64,000 nucleotides of DNA from Pseudooceanicola aestuarii (GCF_010614805.1 NZ_JAAFZC010000005.1:1-64000), one strand, 5' to 3'. Numbered from the stretch's first letter, positions 15,845 through 23,553 are shown. Numbers and translations are program-made. Notes: a model not told the origin generated them from the letters alone.

Positions 15845-17218
15845 TCAAAGCCTTTCGGTTGTCGTCTGTGCAAATTCGCTGGCGAGCCTCTCAGCAAGAA
15901 GTGAACGCGCCTCACGCAGTCGCTCAAGCGCGGCCGTGTCGTCCGCTTCACGCTCGGCCGCCTCTGCCAATCGGTCGTCAGAGAGAGGGTCGGTTGGGCG
16001 ACCGTCCACCAGCACTTCGTAATGTAGGTTGGGGCCTGTCGCGGTACCCGTCGCACCGACCCGCCCGATCATATCTCCGGCCATCACGCGTTGCCCTTGT
16101 GTGAGCCCGTCCGGTACGGCGCTCAGATGCGCATAGCGCGTCAGGGTGTCGGAGCCATGAGCGATCTCGACGACCCGGCCATACCCACCGCGTCGGCCGA
16201 TGAAGCTAACGCGGCCCGGCGCCGTCGCCTGTACCGGCGTGCCGCGCGCCGCCGCGAAGTCGACTCCTGTGTGCATCCGTACATTGCCGTAGACCGGATG
16301 GGTGCGGCGCCCGAACACAGAACTCAGCCGTGCACCTTCGACCGGTTGCGCAAACACGCGCAGGACTTCTCCGTCGACATAGATCGTCGCTTGGCCGCTG
16401 CCGTCGTTCGGCCAGACGATTTCATAGACCGAGCCATCGATATCCAGTGCGGCAAAGGCAAGCTCGGGCTGACCAATCCTCTTGTTCCCGTCTCGGGCCT
16501 CGCGCCAAAGGAGGCGCATCGTCTCGCCACCCGCAAGATCACGACGGAAATCCACGGTGCCGCCCAGCATCTGCGCCAGGTCCACCGCAAAACGGGCGGG
16601 GATGTCTGCCGTGTTCAGGGCGGCGAAAATCGAGCTCTCGATCACCGCCTCGCCGGCGAAAGTCACCAATTCGGGATCCGGGTCCAACACGCGGGCGGCA
16701 AGCTGTTCGCCGAAGACCGCCTCTATCCGGACACCGTCTTCGACGGCGAGCTCTACACGACGCGGGTTGTCGTCCGTTGTGGAAACCACCGTAATGATGT
16801 GACCCGGACGCAGACGGCGCAGATCGTATTCCGTGCCAATCGCCAAGGCGATTTCGGCGCGATCCGAAGCATCCAGCCCCGCATCGGAAAGGACCGCATC
16901 AAGCGTCTCGCCCGACGCAATCTCCCGCGACCAGGTGACCAGCGGGGGCTCGATAGATGGCAAGGAGGTATCAGCGGGGGAAACGGTCAGGAGCGGCCGG
17001 GGTCTGAACTCGAATGCGATATCCGCCTGGGCGAGTGTAGGGCGGACCGAATTGGTTTCGGTAATCCGAGGCGGCGCAAGCGGATTGGGAGTCCAGAGGG
17101 TCGCTTCAGCAATCGCAGGGGGCACCGGTTCTTTGGACAGAACGCCAGAGATGGCGATGGCGGTCACCGAAAATGCGCCTGCGACCGCAACGGCCGCCAA
17201 GACAGTTCTTATCTTCAT
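15845..17218 (-). CDS. M23-family zinc metallopeptidase (peptidoglycan hydrolase)
   Basis: A 457-residue envelope protein. One N-terminal helix anchors or exports it, a LysM/OapA-like region follows (GETLDAVLSDAGL and LRPGHIITVVST), and a C-terminal lysostaphin-like M23 domain carries HTGVDFAAARGTPV with the zinc-binding His and Asp, RYAHLSAV, and GPNLHYEVLVDG. In most M23 enzymes the last motif reads HLH; here the first of those histidines is Asn, which could lower activity. The family cuts peptidoglycan cross-bridges, so this is a cell-wall remodelling gene within the metal operon. It overlaps the SCO stop by 4 bp. Confidence 0.88.
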   Translation of the reverse strand: MKIRTVLAAVAVAGAFSVTAIAISGVLSKEPVPPAIAEATLWTPNPLAPPRITETNSVRPTLAQADIAFEFRPRPLLTVSPADTSLPSIEPPLVTWSREIASGETLDAVLSDAGLDASDRAEIALAIGTEYDLRRLRPGHIITVVSTTDDNPRRVELAVEDGVRIEAVFGEQLAARVLDPDPELVTFAGEAVIESSIFAALNTADIPARFAVDLAQMLGGTVDFRRDLAGGETMRLLWREARDGNKRIGQPELAFAALDIDGSVYEIVWPNDGSGQATIYVDGEVLRVFAQPVEGARLSSVFGRRTHPVYGNVRMHTGVDFAAARGTPVQATAPGRVSFIGRRGGYGRVVEIAHGSDTLTRYAHLSAVPDGLTQGQRVMAGDMIGRVGATGTATGPNLHYEVLVDGRPTDPLSDDRLAEAAEREADDTAALERLREARSLLAERLASEFAQTTTERL

Positions 17219-17841
17219 GTTGCCCCCTCTACGTCTTCTGTCAGTGCGCGCTGGATCTTCGGCACCGCGAATTCTCTTTGCTCGTGATAGTCGATCATGG
17301 TGACGAGCTCACCCTCGGCATCGAACAGGAATACGCTTGCCGTATGGTTCATCGTATAGCCGCCGCCCTCAGTCGGGACGCGCTCAAATGAGGCACGAAA
17401 CCCTTCTGCAGCGCGGGCAATTTGGTCTTCCGGCCCCGTCCAGCCACGAATGACCGGATGAAAATAGCCGACATATTCGGCCATGGCCTCGACCGTGTCC
17501 CGCTCCGGGTCGACCGTGATGAAGACCACGTTCATCTCTGATGCTTCGTCGCCCAGTTCCTCAAGCCAGCCGGAAATATCCGATAGGGTCGTCGGGCAGA
17601 CGTCCGGGCAGTAGGTGAACCCGAAAAACACCATTGTGGGACGACCGATCAGGTTGCCAGGCCCTACCTCATTTTCCTCGTGGTCGGTCAGCCGGAACTC
17701 CATCGCCGATAGGGGCAGGGGCCGCTGCCCTTTTGGTTCAGGCGCACCGGGCCCGTCCACCCGCCACCAGCCCACGAAGAGCGTCAGGCCAAGAACGCCG
17801 GCACCGGCTGCGCCGTATAGAAGGAGCTGCCGACGTTGCAT
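17215..17841 (-). CDS. SCO1/SenC-family copper chaperone/thioredoxin-like protein (copy 1)
   Basis: A 208-residue protein anchored by one N-terminal helix, with its domain in the periplasm. The Cu-binding motif CPDVCP gives Cys78 and Cys82, and the third ligand His166 lies in GYTMNHTAS. SCO proteins deliver or reduce copper for cytochrome oxidase CuA sites and can act in copper stress. The gene sits between PCuAC and the M23 peptidase with overlapping ends, the classic SCO-PCuAC pairing for CuA loading. A second SCO gene opens the operon at 20020. Confidence 0.9.
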   Translation of the reverse strand: MQRRQLLLYGAAGAGVLGLTLFVGWWRVDGPGAPEPKGQRPLPLSAMEFRLTDHEENEVGPGNLIGRPTMVFFGFTYCPDVCPTTLSDISGWLEELGDEASEMNVVFITVDPERDTVEAMAEYVGYFHPVIRGWTGPEDQIARAAEGFRASFERVPTEGGGYTMNHTASVFLFDAEGELVTMIDYHEQREFAVPKIQRALTEDVEGAT

Positions 17842-18311
17842 CAGCCCTCCGGTCCACGCGCGGCGATTCCGAGGATTGGGACCTCGACCGTCACCTTGCC
17901 GCCATCCGAGAAGGTCAGTGTCAGCGGGAAATTCTCGCCTTCGGTCATCGGCTCTTGCAGCTTCATGAGCATGGCGTGCAACCCGCCCGGCTCCAATGCC
18001 ACGCTTTGGCCGGGCTCAATCGTGATCTCGCCTGCAGGCGCCATGGAACTGACGCCATCGGAGTTGGTTTTCGACTCATGGATCTCGGGCATCATTGCCA
18101 GCGGTGTCGCAAGTCCGGTCAGCGTAACGGCGTCTTCACCCGTGTTGCGCACGGTCATATAGGCGGCACCTGGCCTGTTGACGCCGATCGAGGCGCGGGA
18201 CCACGCATTCTCGACCACGACATCCTCCGAACCGGCCAGTGCGGGGGCCGACAGCCCTGCAACCGTCAAAAGCACGGCCAATGCATTGGTATATCTCAAC
18301 TTCTTCACCAC
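17841..18311 (-). CDS. PCuAC-family periplasmic copper chaperone
   Basis: About 156 residues from a GTG at 18311 (GGAG 6 bp upstream); a GTG at 18308 is nearly as good. The signal peptide LRYTNALAVLLTVAGLSAPA is followed by a cupredoxin-like fold. The family pattern is visible: ENAWSRASIGVNRPGAAYM, EIHESKTNSDGVSSM and PGGLHAMLMKL, containing the His and Met ligands for Cu(I). PCuAC passes copper to SCO or directly to oxidase subunit II. Its stop overlaps the downstream SCO start (TGATG). Confidence 0.88.
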   Translation of the reverse strand: MVKKLRYTNALAVLLTVAGLSAPALAGSEDVVVENAWSRASIGVNRPGAAYMTVRNTGEDAVTLTGLATPLAMMPEIHESKTNSDGVSSMAPAGEITIEPGQSVALEPGGLHAMLMKLQEPMTEGENFPLTLTFSDGGKVTVEVPILGIAARGPEG

Positions 18312-18333
18312 TCGTTTCTCCTGCCTCCGCAAA

Positions 18334-18993
18334 TCAGCTTTGGCTTGCCGCAACTTCCACTGCCACCAGCCTCCGCAATTCGGCCTCACCGAACGGATCG
18401 AGAGGCTTGCCGTTCACGAAGAACGTGGGCGTTTGGCGGACCCCGACTGTCTCGACATCGGCGCGGTCCTGGTTGAGCACCGCCACAACACCGGGGGCCA
18501 GCATCTGTGTCCGGGCAGCTTCGACATCCAGACCTCCGCTTGCTGCAATCTCAAGGATCAATCCGGGTGCCGGGGTCCCGTGAGACGCCCATCTGGGCTG
18601 CTCTCGCAAGACTGCCTCGAGCACAGGTTCAAACACGTCCTGCATGCGCGCCGCCTCGAGCACACGGATCGCTTCTACCGACGCCTCGCCGTGAAAAGGC
18701 GTATAGCGGATTACAACGCGCACCGCGTCTCCGTGCTCCGCCATGATATCCTCGACGACCGGATAGAAAGCGCGGCATGCCTCGCAGGCCGGGTCGAAGA
18801 ATTCAACGATGGTTACGGGCGCATCCTCGGGCCCGAGGATCGGGGAATAGGGTCGGATCAGCGCGTCGGCCATTTCAGGGTCGATGGGATCGGACGCGGC
18901 AATCGGGTCGGGGCGGGTGGCATACCAGGCGGCACCGCCGAAACCGGCGACCCCGAGCGCGAGAACGGACAGGATGAGGCCGCGTCGTTTCAT
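18334..18993 (-). CDS. DsbA-family thiol:disulfide oxidoreductase
   Basis: A 219-residue periplasmic protein with an N-terminal helix (MKRRGLILSVLALGVAGFGG). The DsbA-like domain has the active site DPACEACRAF (CxxC) and the cis-proline segment VRQTPTFFVNG. It oxidises cysteines in exported proteins and would be re-oxidised by the adjacent DsbB, whose stop codon overlaps this start by 4 bp. The ATG at 18993 is used; longer in-frame extension upstream is dsbB antisense-frame sequence. The pair probably supplies disulfides for the copper and wall proteins of the operon. Confidence 0.9.
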   Translation of the reverse strand: MKRRGLILSVLALGVAGFGGAAWYATRPDPIAASDPIDPEMADALIRPYSPILGPEDAPVTIVEFFDPACEACRAFYPVVEDIMAEHGDAVRVVIRYTPFHGEASVEAIRVLEAARMQDVFEPVLEAVLREQPRWASHGTPAPGLILEIAASGGLDVEAARTQMLAPGVVAVLNQDRADVETVGVRQTPTFFVNGKPLDPFGEAELRRLVAVEVAASQS

Positions 18994-19412
18994 TTTTGTG
19001 TTTCCTTCAGTGAGAGAGCCGACAGCAGACCGATCATCGCGAAGGCGACGAGCGCCATCAAAGGAATCGGAATGCCGAAGACCAGTTGATTGTCGTCGGT
19101 ACAGGATGGGCCGGTCGCCGTGCAGGGCTGGATACGCTCGGGGATAACGCCGACATAGAGGCCCAAGTGCCAAAGCGCGACGGCGGCACCGCCCAAAGCC
19201 AGCGCGATCCCGTAGCGACCCACGCGCCGATCCTGCCACCACAGCCCAAGCCCGAGGATGATGGCCAAGGGGAACATGAAGGCACGCTGGAACCAGCAGA
19301 GCACGCAAGGTGTCTGCCCCAGAACCTCGCCGATGAAGAGCACGGCAAGCGACGCGGTGAGCGCGATGATCCAGGCCAGGCCAAGGGCCGTCTCTCCGGA
19401 AAGTCGGGTCAT
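18990..19412 (-). CDS. dsbB: DsbB-family disulfide bond formation protein
   Basis: A 140-residue membrane protein with four helices. The first periplasmic loop holds the CxxC pair in GQTPCVLCWFQRAFM and the second loop holds Cys residues in IQPCTATGPSCTDDNQ, as expected for quinone-linked DsbB/BdbC. It passes electrons from DsbA to quinone. It lies between the first SCO gene (5 bp gap) and dsbA (4 bp overlap), so the redox pair is part of the metal-controlled transcript. Confidence 0.9.
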   Translation of the reverse strand: MTRLSGETALGLAWIIALTASLAVLFIGEVLGQTPCVLCWFQRAFMFPLAIILGLGLWWQDRRVGRYGIALALGGAAVALWHLGLYVGVIPERIQPCTATGPSCTDDNQLVFGIPIPLMALVAFAMIGLLSALSLKETQK

Positions 19413-19417
19413 GACGA

Positions 19418-20020
19418 TCAGATCCTCTGTCTCAGATCGGCGAGGATCTCTTCGGCGGGCGTGCCGTAGGGCCAGGAGTCCGCGAAGCCTGCTTGCGTGT
19501 CGAAAAGGAAAAGATGCGACGTGTGACCCATCGTGTATCCGCCCGGCGCAGTCGCCTGCTCGATCCGCTCAAAGAATATCGGAAAGGTTTCGGATGTCGC
19601 GGCGATCTGCTCCGGTGTACCGGTCAGCCCGATGATCCCTGCGTCGAACAGGGGCACATACTCGGCAAGTGCAGTCGGCGTATCCCGCTCCGGATCAATC
19701 GTTATGAAAATCGGCTGAACCATTGCTGCCTCATCGCCCAGGCCCTCCATCACGGCCGCGACTTCGGACAGTGTTGTCGGACAGACGTCGGGGCAATTGG
19801 TGAAGCCAAAGAAGACCAGCATCCAGCGCCCTGCGAAATCTTCGTCCGTTTGGACCATGCCGCGATGATCGGTCAGTTCGAAATCAGCAAGAAACGGTGG
19901 TTCACTCTCGGTGCGGGCAAGATCGGCACGGTAGTCGGACCATAGCAACAGCCAGATGAAAACGAACGCCGCCGCGCCCGCCAACACCCACAATACCTTC
20001 TGAAGACCTGAAAGCCTCAC
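19418..20020 (-). CDS. SCO1/SenC-family copper chaperone (copy 2, first gene of the operon)
   Basis: A 200-residue membrane-anchored periplasmic protein (helix VLWVLAGAAAFVFIWLLLW). Copper ligands are Cys76 and Cys80 in NCPDVCP and His167 in YTMGHTSH. It resembles the second SCO at 17215 but is not a recent duplicate, since only the core motifs match closely. It is the promoter-proximal gene of the 11-gene leftward operon; MerR-type promoter 3 ends 37 bp upstream of its ATG. Confidence 0.9.
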   Translation of the reverse strand: MRLSGLQKVLWVLAGAAAFVFIWLLLWSDYRADLARTESEPPFLADFELTDHRGMVQTDEDFAGRWMLVFFGFTNCPDVCPTTLSEVAAVMEGLGDEAAMVQPIFITIDPERDTPTALAEYVPLFDAGIIGLTGTPEQIAATSETFPIFFERIEQATAPGGYTMGHTSHLFLFDTQAGFADSWPYGTPAEEILADLRQRI

Positions 20021-20056
20021 GCCGCTCCGCCCGAACCTGATTCTATATTTTGTGTG

Positions 20057-20087
20057 CGTTTACATCCTCTAGCTACTGTAGGTTCAA
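20057..20087 (-). promoter_or_regulatory. MerR-type promoter/operator 3 (11-gene envelope/copper operon)
   Basis: On the minus strand: TTGAAC (20087-20082), exactly 19 bp, then TAAACG (20062-20057). The spacer opens with CTACAGTAGCTAGAG, the shared core. It faces the SCO gene at 20020 and lies 111 bp from the divergent merR start. Confidence 0.82.
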
Positions 20088-20164
20088 GCGTGATTGTCAT
20101 CGATCGGCCAACAATCACCGATCTGTGAAACTCGGGTGAAGCTTGTGATGCGCACCGCATAAAG

Positions 20165-20182
20165 CTACACCCACTGTAGGTA
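20165..20182. promoter_or_regulatory. Degenerate MerR operator copy before merR
   Basis: CTACACCCACTGTAG (20165-20179) keeps both half-sites of the core found in promoters 1, 2, 3 and 5 but has a changed centre. No good -35/-10 pair flanks it at 19-bp spacing (ATAAAG and TGTGGG). It lies 15-33 bp before the merR start codon and may serve autoregulation. Confidence 0.45.
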
Positions 20183-20197
20183 ATGTGGGGAGCGGAA

Positions 20198-20626
20198 ATG
20201 CTGACGATTGGGACGCTGGCGAAGAAGACCGGAACAAAGGTGCAGACCATCCGGTATTACGAGCAGATCGGACTTATGCCTGAGCCCGGCAGGACCGAGG
20301 GGGGCCAACGACGCTATGGCGACGCCGAACTCGACCGCTTGTCATTCGTCCGGCACGCACGGCAACTGGGGTTCTCGTTGGACGCGATCCGTGAGCTCCT
20401 CGATCTCAGCGATCATCCGGGAAAGTCCTGCGCTGAGGCGGATGCAATAGCCCGTCGGCAACTCAAACAGGTCGAGCAACGATTGGCGCGGCTCGAGGCG
20501 CTGCGGACGGAATTGAAGCGGATGGTGCATGAGTGCAGCGGCGGACAGACTTCTGATTGCCGTGTGCTCGAGGTACTGCGCGACCATTCCGAATGCCTGA
20601 CCGACCATGAAGAGATCGGCGCCTGA
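20198..20626 (+). CDS. MerR-family metal-responsive regulator (ZntR/CadR/PbrR type)
   Basis: A 142-residue activator. The ATG at 20198 has GGGGAGCGGA upstream; ATG 20183 is less suitable. The N-terminal winged helix reads LTIGTLAKKTGTKVQTIRYY, then a coiled-coil dimerisation helix and a C-terminal metal loop. Cys78, Cys113 and Cys121 align with the zinc ligands of ZntR (79, 114, 124); the loop HECSGGQTSDC also provides His111. This favours Zn/Cd/Pb/Co over Cu(I), whose CueR lacks Cys78. It likely twists the 19-bp-spaced promoters at 3160, 4428, 20057 and 21339 into activity. The CDF-like gene follows 82 bp later. Confidence 0.9.
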   Translation: MLTIGTLAKKTGTKVQTIRYYEQIGLMPEPGRTEGGQRRYGDAELDRLSFVRHARQLGFSLDAIRELLDLSDHPGKSCAEADAIARRQLKQVEQRLARLEALRTELKRMVHECSGGQTSDCRVLEVLRDHSECLTDHEEIGA

Positions 20627-20708
20627 GCAATTTCGACGACCTTTGATCGGAACGCAAAAAGCCCGGTGTTAGTTACTCATTGGCAATTCACTAATTTGGA
20701 TACCCGGC

Positions 20709-21329
20709 ATGGCGGAGCAGAGAAACGCAACGGAAAGACGCACACTCTGGATCGTGCTGGGTCTCAACATCGGGCTGGCAGTCGCTTTCTTCGCCTCGGG
20801 CGCATTCGGCGAGTCAAGCGCGCTTATCGCCAATGGCCTCGACAATCTGTCGGACAGTTTCGTCTACGCGATCAGCCTCTTCGCGCTGTCCCGCTCCGCC
20901 AAGTGGAAGCGCGGAGCGGCGAACGTTTCGGGCGGCCTGCTGATCCTCTTCGCCCTTGGAATCCTGTATGACGCGTGGCGCCGCTACGTCGGCGGATCGG
21001 ATCCTCTTGGCACGATCATGATTGTCATGGCGCTGGTAGCGGCGGCCATCAACGCACTTTGCGTCTGGCTGCTGGCACGGCTTCGCGATCCAGACGTAAA
21101 CATCCGAGCGGCGAATACGTTCAGCTGGAACGACTTCGCGGCCAATCTCGGAATCGTCGTCGCAGGCGGGCTCGTAGCCTGGCTCGGAACGAATTGGCCG
21201 GACCTTGTCGTGGGCGTGATTGTCGCCGGCATCGCGGCCTGGGGTGGCGTCGGAATCCTGAGAGACGCGCATGGTGAACACCACAAGGCGGTGCACAATG
21301 ACGATCAGGTAACCAAGGACTCGGCCTGA
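20709..21329 (+). CDS. Short CDF-family-like cation transporter lacking the C-terminal domain
   Basis: A 206-residue membrane protein with about six helices, resembling the membrane half of cation diffusion facilitators. Helix 2 carries ALIANGLDNLSDSFVYA (metal-site Asp residues) and helix 5 carries FSWNDFAANLG, in which the usual His of HxxxD is Asn. The cytoplasmic ferredoxin-like domain is absent and the protein ends with GEHHKAVHNDDQ. CDF proteins export Zn2+, Cd2+ or Co2+ by proton antiport; the altered site may change metal choice. It follows merR on the same strand and may be co-transcribed. Confidence 0.8.
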   Translation: MAEQRNATERRTLWIVLGLNIGLAVAFFASGAFGESSALIANGLDNLSDSFVYAISLFALSRSAKWKRGAANVSGGLLILFALGILYDAWRRYVGGSDPLGTIMIVMALVAAAINALCVWLLARLRDPDVNIRAANTFSWNDFAANLGIVVAGGLVAWLGTNWPDLVVGVIVAGIAAWGGVGILRDAHGEHHKAVHNDDQVTKDSA

Positions 21330-21338
21330 AATCGGGGC

Positions 21339-21369
21339 TTGAAGCTACAGTGACTGTAGCAACTACATA
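21339..21369 (+). promoter_or_regulatory. MerR-type promoter/operator 5 (transglutaminase-CDF-STAS operon)
   Basis: TTGAAG (21339-21344), exactly 19 bp, TACATA (21364-21369). The spacer holds CTACAGTGACTGTAG inside a perfect 17-bp inverted repeat (GCTACAG-TGA-CTGTAGC). This is the most symmetric of the five copies. The predicted transcription start near 21376 falls before the GTG at 21399. Confidence 0.85.
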
Positions 21370-21398
21370 TTCTCGTGAACGATTCGAGGAGATATCCC

Positions 21399-21962
21399 GT
21401 GAACCCCGCCGACCCTCATTTGGCCAAAACCCGGCTGCTGGATTTTGACGCGACCTCAATTGCAAAACTGATCGAGGAGCGCGGCTGGGCAGACCTTCCC
21501 AGCGACGACCGAATTGGGGCCATCTACGATTTCGTCAGGAACGAGATTACCTTCGGCTACAACCGCGCCGACGACATTCCGGCGTCCGAGGTCCTCGCAG
21601 ATGGCCACGGGCAGTGCAACACCAAGGGCACGCTCCTCATGGCCCTGCTGCGTGGCGTGGGAGTTCGCTGCCGACTGCACGGGTTCACAATCCACAAGGC
21701 GCTTCAGAGAGGCGTCGTTCCGGAACTCGTCTATCCCCTCGCGCCGTCCGAAATCCTCCACTCCTGGGTAGAGGTGGACTTGGGCGACGGATGGGTCAAT
21801 CACCGCCAGAACTTCGGATTTGTGCGCGACTTGCTCTATCGCCACGTCATCCGTCACTGGATGAATGCCAGGGTTCGCCGCATCCGCCGCGGAATCTTGC
21901 CGCCGGTCCCCGGATTCGATCGGCCGAACCACCGCCATGAGGAGACGAACCGTGCCGCATGA
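21399..21962 (+). CDS. Transglutaminase-like cysteine protease-fold protein
   Basis: A 187-residue protein from a GTG at 21399, chosen because GAGGAG is 8 bp upstream and an earlier GTG at 21375 lies at the predicted transcription start. The transglutaminase core triad is visible: Cys in DGHGQCNTKGTLLMALLRG, His in ILHSWVEVDLGDGWV, and a following Asp/Asn. No signal peptide, so it is cytoplasmic. Such proteins act as peptidases or amide-forming enzymes; substrate unknown. First gene of an operon with a CDF exporter under the MerR-type promoter; its end overlaps the CDF start. Confidence 0.8.
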   Translation: MNPADPHLAKTRLLDFDATSIAKLIEERGWADLPSDDRIGAIYDFVRNEITFGYNRADDIPASEVLADGHGQCNTKGTLLMALLRGVGVRCRLHGFTIHKALQRGVVPELVYPLAPSEILHSWVEVDLGDGWVNHRQNFGFVRDLLYRHVIRHWMNARVRRIRRGILPPVPGFDRPNHRHEETNRAA

Positions 21963-22917
21963 TCACGGCCACGCCCACATCGATCCTCAATCCGGTGATC
22001 GTCGCGTCTCCATCGCCATCTGGGCCAACGGCCTCCTGACGGTCGCGCAGATCGTCGGCGGGATCCTTTCCGGCAGCCTCGCGCTGATCGCGGATGCCCT
22101 CCACAATTTCTCGGACATGGCGTCGCTGGTGATCGCCTTCTTCGCGCGTAAGATCGCTCGCCGCCCGGCGGACAAGCGCATGACCTTCGGCTATGGGCGG
22201 GTAGAAATCGTCGCAGCGCTCATCAACTACACGACACTTATCCTGATCGGCTTCTACCTGATCTACGAGGGTGGCATGCGCATGATCGACCCACCAGAGG
22301 TACAGGGCTGGACGGTGGTGATCCTGGGCGGTGTGGCACTGGTCGTCGACACGTTGACGGCGCTGCTCACCTATTCGATGCAGAAAGGCAGCGTGAACAT
22401 CCGTGCGCTCTTCCTGCACAACCTATCGGACGCTTTGGCCTCCGTGGCGGTCATCATCGGCGGCTCACTCATCCTCCTCTACAACATGCGGTGGGTCGAC
22501 CCGGCGATCACCATCGGCATCGCTCTCTACATCCTCTACCTCGCATTTACCGAGATCGGCGGTCCGATTCGGACGCTGATGCTCGGCAGTCCACCGGACA
22601 TCGATAATGAAACCGTCGTTCAGGCGATGCGGGGTGTGGATGGTGTCGCGGACGTTCATCACGTGCATCTGTGGCAGATGCAGGAGCACGAGGCGGCTCT
22701 GGACTGCCACGTCGTGCTGACAGCGGACGGCTGGGGTCAAATCGAAAAGATCAAGGCCGCGATCAAGGACCGGCTGAAGGACGATTTCAGCATCGGTCAT
22801 TCGAGTCTGGAATTTGAGCACGAAGACCGCGCACACGAAAACGCTGACCTTTACGGTCACGGCAAACCGGAAAAAGAGGAGGAAAACCATGTTCACCGAG
22901 ACACTGACAGCTCATGA
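21952..22917 (+). CDS. CDF-family metal cation exporter (Zn/Cd/Co type)
   Basis: A 321-residue transporter from a GTG at 21952 (GAGGAG 7 bp upstream). The His-rich start VPHDHGHAHIDP is followed by six helices with the metal sites IADALHNFSDMASLV (HxxxD, helix 2) and LFLHNLSDALASVAV (HxxxD, helix 5), then a C-terminal cytoplasmic domain (VDGVADVHHVHLWQM). The intact His/Asp tetrad indicates Zn2+/Cd2+ export by proton antiport. It overlaps the transglutaminase gene by 11 bp, so the two are translationally coupled. Confidence 0.92.
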   Translation: MPHDHGHAHIDPQSGDRRVSIAIWANGLLTVAQIVGGILSGSLALIADALHNFSDMASLVIAFFARKIARRPADKRMTFGYGRVEIVAALINYTTLILIGFYLIYEGGMRMIDPPEVQGWTVVILGGVALVVDTLTALLTYSMQKGSVNIRALFLHNLSDALASVAVIIGGSLILLYNMRWVDPAITIGIALYILYLAFTEIGGPIRTLMLGSPPDIDNETVVQAMRGVDGVADVHHVHLWQMQEHEAALDCHVVLTADGWGQIEKIKAAIKDRLKDDFSIGHSSLEFEHEDRAHENADLYGHGKPEKEEENHVHRDTDSS

Positions 22918-23251
22918 CGACACGATTGGCCTCGCCTGCGAGGGCAAGCTCAGCGAAAGCGACCTGAAACGGATGCACGCCCTGCTTCATGAGCGCCTGC
23001 AAGAGACAAGTAAGCCCGGCCTGGTTCTCGATCTCACGAGGTTCGAAGGCTACGATGGGCCGTCCGCTCTGCTCGAAGATCTGAAAATCGACACAGCCCA
23101 TAGGAATGACTTCCGCCGCGTCGCTGTGGTGGGCGAAGGGGCTTTGTTGGAGTGGGGAACCAGGTTCGCCGACGTGCTGACCACGGCAGAACTCCGTCAG
23201 TTCGACCCGGCGGAAATGAAGGCGGCAATCGCCTGGGCAAGTGAAAGGTAG
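22889..23251 (+). CDS. STAS/SpoIIAA-like domain protein
   Basis: A 120-residue soluble protein starting at ATG 22889 with GAGGAGG close upstream, inside the 3' end of the CDF gene. The sequence fits the SpoIIAA-like/SEC14-type small domain, with LVLDLTRFEGYDGPSALLED and RRVAVVGEGALLEWGTRFAD. Such proteins bind small molecules or lipids or act in protein-protein switches; no enzymatic site is evident. It is the third gene of the MerR promoter 5 operon. Confidence 0.7.
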   Translation: MFTETLTAHDDTIGLACEGKLSESDLKRMHALLHERLQETSKPGLVLDLTRFEGYDGPSALLEDLKIDTAHRNDFRRVAVVGEGALLEWGTRFADVLTTAELRQFDPAEMKAAIAWASER

Positions 23252-23360
23252 AGTAGCTTTCAATCAGATGCCTTCGCAGAAGACAGCATCTGTTCGAAAC
23301 CATAAACAAAAGAACTACAGCAGTTGCGAGACCCAAGAGCAATCCGAAAGTTCTGAACAT
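23034..23360 (-). CDS. Possible small membrane peptide, perhaps truncated
   Basis: From ATG 23360 a strong ribosome binding site (AAAGGAG, 5 bp spacing) precedes MFRTFGLLLGLATAVVLLFM, one clear transmembrane segment, then SNRCCLLRRHLIES. The open frame continues to 23034, but that part lies antisense to the STAS gene and looks like low-complexity shadow coding (Pro/Arg-rich). The real gene may therefore be a peptide of about 35 residues whose end was lost. Function unknown. Confidence 0.3.
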   Translation of the reverse strand: MFRTFGLLLGLATAVVLLFMVSNRCCLLRRHLIESYSTFHLPRRLPPSFPPGRTDGVLPWSARRRTWFPTPTKPLRPPQRRGGSHSYGLCRFSDLRAERTAHRSLRTS

Positions 23361-23506
23361 GGTCGCTCCTTTCGCAAAGGAGTAACTTTGGTACGGTGGC
23401 ACTGCCCTTGCCGGGGCATTATCAAATCGTAATGTTTTAGCGGCTCAGGGCGCCAGTTGGTTAACATAAACTTCATTATGCGGCTTTATATTTTTCGTTG
23501 CGATAG

Positions 23507-23518
23507 TATATTATCGTA
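23507..23518 (+). promoter_or_regulatory. Shared AT-rich element A (TATATTATCGTA)
   Basis: This 12-mer sits inside the imperfect palindrome CGATAGTATATTATCG (23501-23516), 35 bp before the ATG at 23554. Matching copies lie at 30626, 55556 (minus) and 63314. It may be a -10-like promoter part or an operator for a plasmid regulator. Confidence 0.45.
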
Positions 23519-23553
23519 TGTATGCTGAACTCCTCTCACGGAGGTCCCCCAGT

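Noticed and set aside
16091..17287. Plus-strand open frame of 398 codons opposite the M23 peptidase
   Set aside because: The M23 gene on the other strand has clear motifs and operon overlap; this frame is rich in Arg/Gly without a domain.
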